Of a DNA stretch of 57,048 nt, positions 35,181 to 41,988 are shown piece by piece. The position numbers and the translations under genes were made by a program. Below the pieces are notes generated by a model that saw only the letters and a program-made list of their open reading frames with translations, searched no databases and had not been told where the DNA came from. Position 1 is the stretch's first letter. Every line of letters starts with the position of its first letter. Origin of the DNA: Anaerolineae bacterium (GTDB lineage Bacteria > Chloroflexota > Anaerolineae > Aggregatilineales > Phototrophicaceae). The stretch is from assembly GCA_022843745.1 (NCBI GenBank), contig JALHNB010000019.1:1-57048 (forward strand), written 5' to 3'.

Positions 35181-35984
35181 TCAGCGTCGCGGAAATTTTT
35201 CGCGTAATTTGGGAGCGCTTTGGGCGGCTTCAAGGATTTGTTCATCAATCATCATCGCATCTACGCGCAGACTTGCGACCAGAGCCGCGTCTTCAATCGT
35301 GCGTAAATTTTCCATCACCATCACGCGGATATGGCTGGGAATCAGGTCGCGCAGCCGTCGTGTGGCATCCAGATCAAGCTCAATTTCCGGCGTCATGGGA
35401 TTATCGCTGCTCAGGCCGATAACATGCGGGCTGAGAGTCAGCGCATAACGTAGTTCCACTTCGTTATGCACCTGGACAATCGCGGTCATCCGGTTACGCT
35501 GTGTATCCGAAATGAGCCGGCGCAGCGTTTGCTGGTCAAGCACCGCCGCCGATAAGACCAAAGCCGAAGCCCCGGCTGCCCGTGCCTCGATAATTTCATA
35601 TTCATCCAGGACGTAATCCTGACAAATCACCGGAACATCAACCGCGCGTGACACCAACATCAGATCATTCAGACCATTGTCGTAGATCACTTCGTCGGTG
35701 AACAGCGAAATAGCGTCCACGTGTTTTTGAGAATAGCGCAGCGCCATGCTCACCGGGTCATAAACGACCTGGCCGTTGCTGGATCGGGTGTGTTTAATCT
35801 GTCCGATTAAAATAACCGGTTCACTGGTATCCGCCACCGTTGAAAGAATCGGACTGGGACGATTTTGCATACTGGCGAGTGCGCGAATCGCTTCAATCGG
35901 GGTTTTGGCTTTCCGCTCGGCCAGCATATGGCGTTTTGCGGCAATAATCGTCTCAATGCTGGACGTAAGTTTTCGAGTGGTCAT
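35181..35984 (-). CDS. TrpC-like (indole-3-glycerol phosphate synthase fold) protein with lost active-site residues
   Basis: 267 residues, the length of TrpC. The fold markers are all there: VYDPVSMALRYSQKHVDAIS, AISLFTDEVIY, EYEIIEARAAGASALVL. However, compared with IGPS, the AEIK Glu is Gln (IGQIKHTRSS), the catalytic Lys of RKDF is Gln (ICQDYV), the Glu of VEVH is Gln (IVQVHN), and the Asn of INNR is Ser (GLSSDN); the second Lys of IK and the Glu near ESG (VMENLRT) are kept. A normal TrpC activity is therefore unlikely. No other trp gene is in the window. It could be a pseudoenzyme with a binding or regulatory role. Confidence 0.8.
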   Translation of the reverse strand: MTTRKLTSSIETIIAAKRHMLAERKAKTPIEAIRALASMQNRPSPILSTVADTSEPVILIGQIKHTRSSNGQVVYDPVSMALRYSQKHVDAISLFTDEVIYDNGLNDLMLVSRAVDVPVICQDYVLDEYEIIEARAAGASALVLSAAVLDQQTLRRLISDTQRNRMTAIVQVHNEVELRYALTLSPHVIGLSSDNPMTPEIELDLDATRRLRDLIPSHIRVMVMENLRTIEDAALVASLRVDAMMIDEQILEAAQSAPKLREKFPRR

Positions 35985-36105
35985 AAATTTGCCTCTATCC
36001 TCATATTATAGTCGAAACCGCCGCCCATTTATCAATTTTTTGTCAAGATATTGGTTTTCGGATAGGCAAAGGGTTAATAAAGTTTGCGTTTCGTTGGAAG
36101 AGTGA

Positions 36106-36114
36106 TGATATAAT
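36106..36114 (+). promoter_or_regulatory. Extended -10 promoter for gatC
   Basis: TGATATAAT, 48 bases upstream of the chosen GTG start (36162). No convincing -35 was found. Confidence 0.65.
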
Positions 36115-36161
36115 GTGAGGTATCATTCTCATATTCAATGCAATTTATTGGGGACGTATTT

Positions 36162-36455
36162 GTGGAATTATCACGCCAGGAAGTTCGCAATATCGCTGAA
36201 CTCGCCAAACTCGACCTCACTGACGAAGAAGTAGCGCTCTACGCGGGGCAGTTATCGAATATTCTGGGCTATTTTCAGCGTCTTCAAGAGCTGGATACCT
36301 CGCATATTGCGCCCACAGCCTCGGTTTTGCCGCTGAAAAACGTGCTGCGGCCTGATGTCAGCACTGAACCCCTGCCGCCGGAAAAAGTCGTCCTCAACGC
36401 GCCGGAGTCAGTCGATAATCAGTTTCGGGTTAGCGCCGTGTTAGATGGGGAATAG
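36162..36455 (+). CDS. gatC: Aspartyl/glutamyl-tRNA amidotransferase subunit C
   Basis: 97 residues from the GTG at 36162, with GGGGAC 7 bases upstream; the in-frame ATG at 36138 adds 8 residues unlike the family. The GatC pattern is complete: SRQEVRNIAELAKLDLTDEE, LSNILGYFQRLQELDT, LPLKNVLRPDV, and the C-terminal VLNAPESVDNQFRVSAVL. GatC holds GatA and GatB together to amidate misacylated tRNA. gatA and gatB are not beside it; the next gene is a response regulator, which is unusual. Confidence 0.93.
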   Translation: MELSRQEVRNIAELAKLDLTDEEVALYAGQLSNILGYFQRLQELDTSHIAPTASVLPLKNVLRPDVSTEPLPPEKVVLNAPESVDNQFRVSAVLDGE

Positions 36456-36458
36456 GTA

Positions 36459-37274
36459 ATGGCAAATACGCGAATCCTCGTAATTGAAGATGATTTTGAT
36501 GTGGCTGAAATGCTGCTCATGTATTTTGGCTCGCATCAGTTTGAAATTTTCCACGCGGAAGATGGCATGACGGGCATCCAGATGGCACGCTCACATTTCC
36601 CGACGCTGATTTTGCTCGATGTGATGCTGCCGAACATGGATGGATATGAAGTCTGTCGCAAACTGCGCGAGGTTTCGCTGACCAAATATATCCCGATTAT
36701 TTTCCTGACTCAGCGTGATGAACGTGCGGATCGGGTCAAGGGGTTGGAACTCGGCGCGGATGATTATATTACCAAGCCGTTTGATGTCGATGAACTGCGC
36801 CTGCGTGTCAAAGGCTCGATTCGTCGTGCGAATCGCATCAGTCTGCACGAAGGCCGTACCGGACTGCCGACTGGCCCCTTGATTAATGACGAAATCGCCC
36901 GCCGCGAGGAAAATCAGGTGACTTACACAGAAGCACGGCTTGGCATCGAAGGCTTTGAAGCTTACAGCGATGTCTATGGTTTTATGGCTGCGGACGAGGC
37001 TTTTGGTTTTGCTGCTCGCTGTATCCAGGAAGTCGTGAGTTCGAAGGGTACACCCAACGATTTTGTCGGGGTGATGGACAACGATTTTGTTGTGCTGCTG
37101 CACAATAATGCCACTGAACTTGAGGAAGAAATCAAAACGCGCTTTGTCGAGGGGATCAAAGCTTTTTACAGCTTTGCCGATGTTGAACGCGCCGGGGTCA
37201 TTCTGAAACCGGGGACAAGCGAAGAAAAAATTGCACCCCTGATGCGCCTCAGCTCAATCAAGGCGTTAGCCTAG
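36459..37274 (+). CDS. Response regulator with degenerate GGDEF-like output domain
   Basis: 271 residues. Residues 1-125 are a receiver domain with phosphoacceptor Asp in LILLDVMLPNMDG, the acidic pair EDD near the N-terminus and KPF at the end. Residues 135-271 follow the diguanylate cyclase fold (GLPTGPLINDEIARRE, SDVYGFMAADEAFGFAARC), but the GG[D/E]EF loop reads GVMDNDF, so it should not make c-di-GMP. It starts 3 bases after gatC. It may bind a nucleotide or a partner. Confidence 0.8.
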   Translation: MANTRILVIEDDFDVAEMLLMYFGSHQFEIFHAEDGMTGIQMARSHFPTLILLDVMLPNMDGYEVCRKLREVSLTKYIPIIFLTQRDERADRVKGLELGADDYITKPFDVDELRLRVKGSIRRANRISLHEGRTGLPTGPLINDEIARREENQVTYTEARLGIEGFEAYSDVYGFMAADEAFGFAARCIQEVVSSKGTPNDFVGVMDNDFVVLLHNNATELEEEIKTRFVEGIKAFYSFADVERAGVILKPGTSEEKIAPLMRLSSIKALA

Positions 37275-37285
37275 CGCGAAAAACT

Positions 37286-38104
37286 ATGATGAACGCGGAA
37301 AGAGCGCTCAAAAACCCCAAGCTTGTTTTTCAGGCGACAATTACGAAACAGCCGTATCGTCGGCGTTTTTGGTTCTCGGTGCTAATCATCGCCGCGACTC
37401 TGGGTGCATGGTTCGCGCTTGATAGGGTCGGGAAGCAGGGTTTGGTCGATAGCAAACTAACTGACATCGGCTGGTTGGCAGCGGCAGCCATCGTCGCCCT
37501 CATGACCGTGCGAGCTTTTCTCAGCCTCTACCGAATGATTACGCGCAAAAATGAAAGCCTGCGTTTTTTTGATCGCGGTTTTTCGTGGACGCGCGGCGAT
37601 GAGAAATATCAGTACGGTTGGGGGAAAGTCGATGTTTTCCGTGAAGGCGCGAGTGGGATTTATCTGGGGAAGCGGCCTCTACTGCAATGGGGCGCGCACA
37701 CTCTGACGATGACCGATGGGCAAATTTTTAAGGTAACGCCCATTTATGGCGATTTGCGCCGTTTTGCCCGCGTGGTGCGGCCTTATATTGCCGAAGCGAC
37801 AGGTGTACAGATGGCACGTGCGCTGCGAGATGAAAATGGGGTGCAGCTCCATCCAAATCTGACGGTCTGGCCGGGCGGTATCGAAATCGGCAAGCGCGAG
37901 ATTCCCTGGTCAGGCTTGAACGTCCGGCTGGAAAACAATCGATTGGTTATCCAGGCGAAAGATGCTAAAGGTAAATTCAAAACGGTGAAGCGCTACAGTG
38001 TGCGCAAAGTCGCTAATGTCGGCGGCTTTGTGGAACTGGCGACCAGCACGATCCGCAATCACCAGCGCGAGCGCTTTGAGAATAAGAAAGCTAAAGTTTC
38101 CTGA
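37286..38104 (+). CDS. Membrane protein with PH-like C-terminal part
   Basis: 272 residues: two membrane spans near residues 29-46 and 62-83, then a beta-rich soluble part of two similar halves (FFDRGFSWTRGDEKYQYGW and LTVWPGGIEIGKREIPWSGL), which resemble bacterial PH domains. I do not recognise a named family. ATGATG gives two possible starts. It is 12 bases after the response regulator. Confidence 0.6.
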   Translation: MMNAERALKNPKLVFQATITKQPYRRRFWFSVLIIAATLGAWFALDRVGKQGLVDSKLTDIGWLAAAAIVALMTVRAFLSLYRMITRKNESLRFFDRGFSWTRGDEKYQYGWGKVDVFREGASGIYLGKRPLLQWGAHTLTMTDGQIFKVTPIYGDLRRFARVVRPYIAEATGVQMARALRDENGVQLHPNLTVWPGGIEIGKREIPWSGLNVRLENNRLVIQAKDAKGKFKTVKRYSVRKVANVGGFVELATSTIRNHQRERFENKKAKVS

Positions 38105-38110
38105 GTGGCT

Positions 38111-39430
38111 TTAGTTTGATTTTTTAGTGCGCCGTTCCGCGACGGATTTTAAACTCTCCTCAATTTCCACATCCGACCATGCAGTTTTCGGTGTTCCCAC
38201 ACGCTGCGTGATATAAATTCCGCGATGTCCAGATGCCAGATACGCGATAAAACAGCCCACAATCAGGTAGATCGGTGAGCCTCCACTAAATAATTCTATG
38301 CCCATCAGCGCACATGCTAGTGGGGTGTTGCTTGCGCCCGCGAATACCGCCACAAAGCCAATCGAGGCCATGAATGCCGGGTCAACGCCGAGCAACCTGC
38401 CCAAGGTATAGCCAAGCGTCGAGCCGATCACGAACAGTGGAGTCACTTCGCCGCCCAGATACCCCGAACCCAATGTGATCGCCGTGAAGATGAGTTTGAG
38501 CAAAAAAGCCAATGTCATCACGCCTTCACCGCTGACACTCTGGTGGATTAACGGCAGGCTCAAGCCCAGATAATCCTGCGTACCGAGAAGTAGAGTCAGC
38601 GCGATGATCGCCACGCCGCCAACAACAGGTCGCAGCGGCGGATATTTCACAAAACGACTTTGCCAATGTTTGATCGTATGAATGAGTTCAACAAACAGGA
38701 TACTCGTCAGGCCGAAGGCAACACCCGCCAGCGCAACTTTGACCAGCAGCACCGGCTCGATTTCAACGTTAGCCAGCGCTGGATAATGCGAGTGTGTCAC
38801 GCCCCAGGCACGAGTGACGAGATCGCCCACGCAGGCGGACACCAGACAGGGGATAATTCCCTCATAACGGATGCGTCCAACACTTTGCACTTCCATCCCG
38901 AACACAAATCCGGCGACAGGTGTGCCGAAAACGGATGCGAATCCGCCGCTGATTCCTGCCATAATGATGAGCCGTCGATCTTCCGGTTGCAGCCGTAGCA
39001 CACGCCGCAGCGCATCCGCCAAACTCGCGCCCATCTGGATCGCTGTTCCTTCGCGACCCGCCGATCCACCGAAAAGATGCGTGACAACCGTTCCCAGCAG
39101 CACCAGCGGAGCCATGCGCAACGGAATCCGCGATTGATTAGAATGAACTTCCTCGATCACAAGGTTGTTGCCCTGCGAAGCGGTTCCGGCGAAGCGATGA
39201 TAAATCCAGCCGACAACGAATCCGGCCAGCGGCAGCAAAAAGAGAATCGCCGGGTTTGCCAGTCGGAAATGGGTCGCCCAATCCAGGCTGATGAGAAATA
39301 TGGCTGATGCCGTACCCGACAGCACTCCAATAACGCCGCCAATGAGCGACCATTTCGTGAGCATCCACAGGAAAAGTCGAAACTCCTGAAAGTCAACGCG
39401 AAGGGATGGATAGCGGTTGTCCCGAAGCAT
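38111..39430 (-). CDS. CLC-family antiporter, probably fluoride-type (CLC-F)
   Basis: 439 residues, CLC fold. The gating-glutamate motif is GGSAGREGTAIQM, and the third motif is YLGGEVTPLFVIGS. The first motif, GSGIP in chloride-type CLCs, reads GNNLVIEE here. These three features are what separates CLC-F (fluoride/proton antiporters) from chloride CLCs. The gene is 11 bases behind the MFS gene, and that operon begins with a fluoride riboswitch (40732-40780), which independently supports fluoride export. Confidence 0.88.
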   Translation of the reverse strand: MLRDNRYPSLRVDFQEFRLFLWMLTKWSLIGGVIGVLSGTASAIFLISLDWATHFRLANPAILFLLPLAGFVVGWIYHRFAGTASQGNNLVIEEVHSNQSRIPLRMAPLVLLGTVVTHLFGGSAGREGTAIQMGASLADALRRVLRLQPEDRRLIIMAGISGGFASVFGTPVAGFVFGMEVQSVGRIRYEGIIPCLVSACVGDLVTRAWGVTHSHYPALANVEIEPVLLVKVALAGVAFGLTSILFVELIHTIKHWQSRFVKYPPLRPVVGGVAIIALTLLLGTQDYLGLSLPLIHQSVSGEGVMTLAFLLKLIFTAITLGSGYLGGEVTPLFVIGSTLGYTLGRLLGVDPAFMASIGFVAVFAGASNTPLACALMGIELFSGGSPIYLIVGCFIAYLASGHRGIYITQRVGTPKTAWSDVEIEESLKSVAERRTKKSN

Positions 39431-39441
39431 GATTGACCTTT

Positions 39442-40662
39442 TTAAATCCGTTGATTACGCCAGCGTAGCGCCAGCATACCCGATGCAATCAATGAGAGAA
39501 CTGCGCCAGCGATGAACGGTGCGCTAGGGCCAAAGCCTGCCCAACTGCCGACACCCTGCCACAAAATACCTGCTACCAGACTCGCGGGCAGCGCCATCAG
39601 GCCAAGTGTCGCATTATAAAACCCATACGCAGTGCCGCGCTGTTCTTCGGGGATCAAATCTGCGACCAGTGCTTTGGCCGTTCCTTCAACCGCTGCATAG
39701 TAAAACCCGTAGAGCGCATAAATCATCCAGATTTGCCATGCCGTGTGCGCCACCGCAAAGCCCAGATATAACAGGCTATAGACTAACCATCCACCGATAA
39801 TGAGCCGTTTGCGCCCGATGCGGTCTGAAAGTGCGCCTAATGGGCTGGAAAAAATAGCGTAAATCACGTTAAAGGTGATGAGCATCCCCAGCACACCTGC
39901 TACACTCAAGCCGCGTTCCTGTGCCCTCAGTACCAGGAAGCCATCGGAGGAGTTGCCGAGCGTGAAAATAGCCGCAACCAGCAGGAAAAACTTGAAATCG
40001 CTGTTTAGCGCGGCAAAATTGAGTCGGACGCTTGCTGCCCGTGCCTTGAACGGGACTTCCTTCGCGCCAATTGTCAGGACAACTACGGCCAGGAATGCGG
40101 GAATGATGCCGATCAAAACAAGCTTTTGAAACGTTTCACGGCTGAGGTCGAGCGCTTGGGATTGTGTCGCAAGCACCACAAGCAGCGCGATAAGCAGCCC
40201 GATAACCGCGCCAGCCGTATCCCCCGCGCGATGTAAGCCGAAGGCTATACCGCGATGACGCTCGTCGATACTCCCGGCGATCAGGGCATCGCGAGGTGAT
40301 GTGCGGATGCCTTTCCCGGCACGATCCGCAAAGCGCACCGCTAGCACCCCTGTCCAGCTTGTGACAAAGTATAGGAAGGGTTTTGAGAATGACGACAGCG
40401 CGTAGCCGGACACGGTAAGCCACTTGCGCCCGCGCACTTTATCCGACAGCCAACCGGAAAATGCTTTTAACAGGCTGGATGTGGTTTCGGCTATCCCCTC
40501 GATTAATCCAATCACGGCGGTGGATACACCCAAAACATTCGCCAGATACAGTGGGATGAGATTCGTAATCATCTCGCTGGATATGTCGGTCAGAAAGCTG
40601 GTCAATGTCGTCACCCAAACATTGCGGGGCAGGGATTTCAGCCCGCCTGGGAGTAGAGTCAT
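39442..40662 (-). CDS. MFS transporter in the fluoride-riboswitch operon
   Basis: 406 residues and 12 spans, with signatures ADRAGKGIRTSPRDALI and SPLGALSDRIGRKRLIIG. The start is set at the ATG at 40662, with AGGAG 10 bases upstream. An in-frame ATG at 40701 would start inside the riboswitch terminator. It is followed by the CLC-F gene after 11 bases. The family (related to bacterial YfkF-type and other uncharacterised MFS) is not a known fluoride exporter; its link to fluoride is inferred from operon and riboswitch. Confidence 0.85.
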   Translation of the reverse strand: MTLLPGGLKSLPRNVWVTTLTSFLTDISSEMITNLIPLYLANVLGVSTAVIGLIEGIAETTSSLLKAFSGWLSDKVRGRKWLTVSGYALSSFSKPFLYFVTSWTGVLAVRFADRAGKGIRTSPRDALIAGSIDERHRGIAFGLHRAGDTAGAVIGLLIALLVVLATQSQALDLSRETFQKLVLIGIIPAFLAVVVLTIGAKEVPFKARAASVRLNFAALNSDFKFFLLVAAIFTLGNSSDGFLVLRAQERGLSVAGVLGMLITFNVIYAIFSSPLGALSDRIGRKRLIIGGWLVYSLLYLGFAVAHTAWQIWMIYALYGFYYAAVEGTAKALVADLIPEEQRGTAYGFYNATLGLMALPASLVAGILWQGVGSWAGFGPSAPFIAGAVLSLIASGMLALRWRNQRI

Positions 40663-40700
40663 GTTTTTACATCTCCTAAAAATGTTCATGCTCATGTTCA

Positions 40701-40743
40701 AAAGAAAAAGCCTCTACCCAACACAAATCACAGGGTAGAAGCT
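40701..40743 (-). terminator. Riboswitch-controlled intrinsic terminator
   Basis: On the minus strand AGCTTCTACCC (40743-40733) pairs with GGGTAGAGGCT (40719-40709) as an 11-bp stem with one G-U, followed by TTTTCTTT. The 5' arm overlaps the aptamer's pseudoknot strand (GCTTC), so the aptamer and terminator exclude each other, as in fluoride ON switches. Confidence 0.85.
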
Positions 40744-40780
40744 ATCAACCGTCATGGGTATAACGCGAGCCTCATCGCGG
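40732..40780 (-). ncRNA. Fluoride riboswitch (crcB motif) aptamer
   Basis: On the minus strand the sequence reads CGCGATGAGGCTCGCG, a 4-bp P1 stem CGCG/CGCG with the conserved ATGAGGCT loop, then about 15 bases with a short ACC/GGT stem, then TTGATAGCTTCTACCC. The conserved GATGA..G, TGAT.GC and TCTACC elements match known fluoride aptamers (for example Thermotoga). The GAGGCT loop can pair with AGCTTC as the pseudoknot (one G-U). It lies between the promoter and the MFS start; the operon carries a CLC-F gene. Decisive check: a covariance-model search against the fluoride riboswitch family. Confidence 0.9.
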
Positions 40781-40801
40781 GACGTTTTTACATCCAAAAA
40801 T

Positions 40802-40830
40802 AGTTTATTGCTATTTTGTGCATCTGGCAA
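40802..40830 (-). promoter_or_regulatory. Promoter for the fluoride operon
   Basis: On the minus strand TTGCCA (40830-40825), 17 bp, then TAAACT (40807-40802), with the start about 40795. The -35 lies inside the palindrome at 40825-40840. Confidence 0.65.
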
Positions 40831-40840
40831 GCGCTTGCCA
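40825..40840. promoter_or_regulatory. LacI-type palindromic operator TGGCAAGCGCTTGCCA
   Basis: A perfect 16-base palindrome with the central CG of LacI/GalR-family operators. Its halves overlap the minus-strand -35 and a possible plus-strand TTGCCA. No LacI-family gene is in the window. Confidence 0.65.
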
Positions 40841-40899
40841 AATCAGCTAGAGGTGCTTGCTATAGGGCAGCAGTTTCGATATGCTGGTGAAAAGATCAT

Positions 40900-40960
40900 G
40901 TGAGGTGAGCTATGAAACGCGAACCTGTCCCGTGTGGTGAATTATGAAACATGAACCTGT
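40900..40960. repeat. 32-bp tandem duplication over the start of the next gene
   Basis: GTGAGGTGAGCTATGAAAC (40900 on) and GTGTGGTGAATTATGAAAC (40932 on), each followed by GAACCTGT after two different bases: 29 bases, 5 mismatches, period 32. It creates a short upstream reading frame at 40912-40947 whose stop overlaps the true ATG at 40944. Confidence 0.8.
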
Positions 40961-41378
40961 TCTCAGCCGTCATCGCCTCCCACGCATCTATCGTGTAAGT
41001 CTAGCGGCTTTGTGGCTGACTCCGATTGTGATTTTTGTGCTTGTTTCGATTTTTCAGTGGGGATTCTCATTAACGCTGCTTGATCCGCGATTCGTTTTGC
41101 CGCTGGCTTTGATGGCTGTTCCGGCAATTTATGTGTGGCATGAAGGCGTGGATGTCCTGCCGAGTGGAATTATTCGGCGCATCCATTTGCCGCGCTATTA
41201 CGCATATGATTCTCTGGAAACGTGGTATTTTGACCGCCGCGCTGACCGTCATATTTTAACGATATGGGATGCGCAGAATTGCAAAATTTTTGAGTGCCGC
41301 GCGGGGCATCTGACCGATTTGCCCGATCTGCTCGATGCGCTGAAGACGCATGTGCGCTATCGACACTGGCCGAATTAA
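40944..41378 (+). CDS. Small membrane protein, PH-like
   Basis: 144 residues: two spans (about 18-40 and 47-65) and a beta-rich soluble part (VDVLPSGIIRRIHLPRYYAY). It resembles the C-terminal-PH membrane protein at 37286, both being of unknown function. The start carries the 32-bp duplicated segment described above, with an 11-codon upstream frame; GGTGA precedes it. The gene runs divergently from the fluoride operon across a shared palindrome. Confidence 0.65.
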   Translation: MKHEPVLSRHRLPRIYRVSLAALWLTPIVIFVLVSIFQWGFSLTLLDPRFVLPLALMAVPAIYVWHEGVDVLPSGIIRRIHLPRYYAYDSLETWYFDRRADRHILTIWDAQNCKIFECRAGHLTDLPDLLDALKTHVRYRHWPN

Positions 41379-41447
41379 ACGGCTTCAAAATACACTTAAT
41401 TCGCTTGGCGATTAAACAGCTTCGAAGCGCACATAATTTGCTTCAAA
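41374..41447. repeat. 37-bp tandem duplication at the 3' end of the next gene
   Basis: ATTAAAC begins both copies, at 41374 and 41411; the copies continue GGCTTCAAAATACACTTAAT and AGCTTCGAAGCGCACATAAT, then TCGCTT and TTGCTTC. The second copy carries the last codons (ANYVRFEAV and stop) of the 41412 gene on the minus strand. The first carries the stop of the plus-strand 40944 gene. Confidence 0.75.
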
Positions 41448-41873
41448 CCTGGCCCCATTTTGCGGCCACTGCTCCCCCTCGATGCCGACGCACAGGTAAT
41501 CCCCCGCTTTCGCGTTGACATCGCCTTCGATGGTCTTGATAACCATTGGGAAATCCAGCTTTTTGGCCCATGTCACCTGATGTTTCTGAAAAGGTTTAAA
41601 ACCTTGGCGGATCAGGCGATGCTGAAACGAACCTGATCTTAATGTCTCGGTATTGAGGGCAATGGTATAGGTGCGATTAAAAATATCGCGGTTTACAACC
41701 CAGCGCTCATTATTTTCCGGGCTGACACAGGCAAAATCACCCGCGCGTCCATAAATAATGTCGCCATTCAACAGCCGCACAGCAAAACCAGTGGGCATTT
41801 GCTTGGCATACGTGATGGTCGTTTTGCGATAGGGCAGAAAACCCTGTTTGCTCAGTTCCCCAGCGTCTATCAT
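41412..41873 (-). CDS. Hypothetical protein with two copies of a short domain
   Basis: 153 residues, no signal or spans. Two similar halves: GFLPYRKTTITYAKQMPTGF...GRAGDFACVS and GFKPFQKHQVTWAKKLDFPM...AKAGDYLCVG. Each half is about 70 residues and ends with a GD[FY].CV strand. I do not recognise a named family. The tail of the second copy is repeated again just downstream of the stop (see 41374-41447). Confidence 0.65.
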   Translation of the reverse strand: MIDAGELSKQGFLPYRKTTITYAKQMPTGFAVRLLNGDIIYGRAGDFACVSPENNERWVVNRDIFNRTYTIALNTETLRSGSFQHRLIRQGFKPFQKHQVTWAKKLDFPMVIKTIEGDVNAKAGDYLCVGIEGEQWPQNGARFEANYVRFEAV

Positions 41874-41988
41874 GCTTTCCCACTCTCAAAAATATAGGTT
41901 GTGCGTGTATTTAGCTCTCACGCTATTCTAATACAGAATCCTATTTTTTACTCCCAAATTTTGTGGGTTTTTAATAACCGCCGATCTC

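Noticed and set aside
40912-40947. Eleven-codon gene MKREPVPCGEL
   Set aside because: It lies wholly within a tandem duplication of the next gene's start and has no independent support; reported as an observation only.
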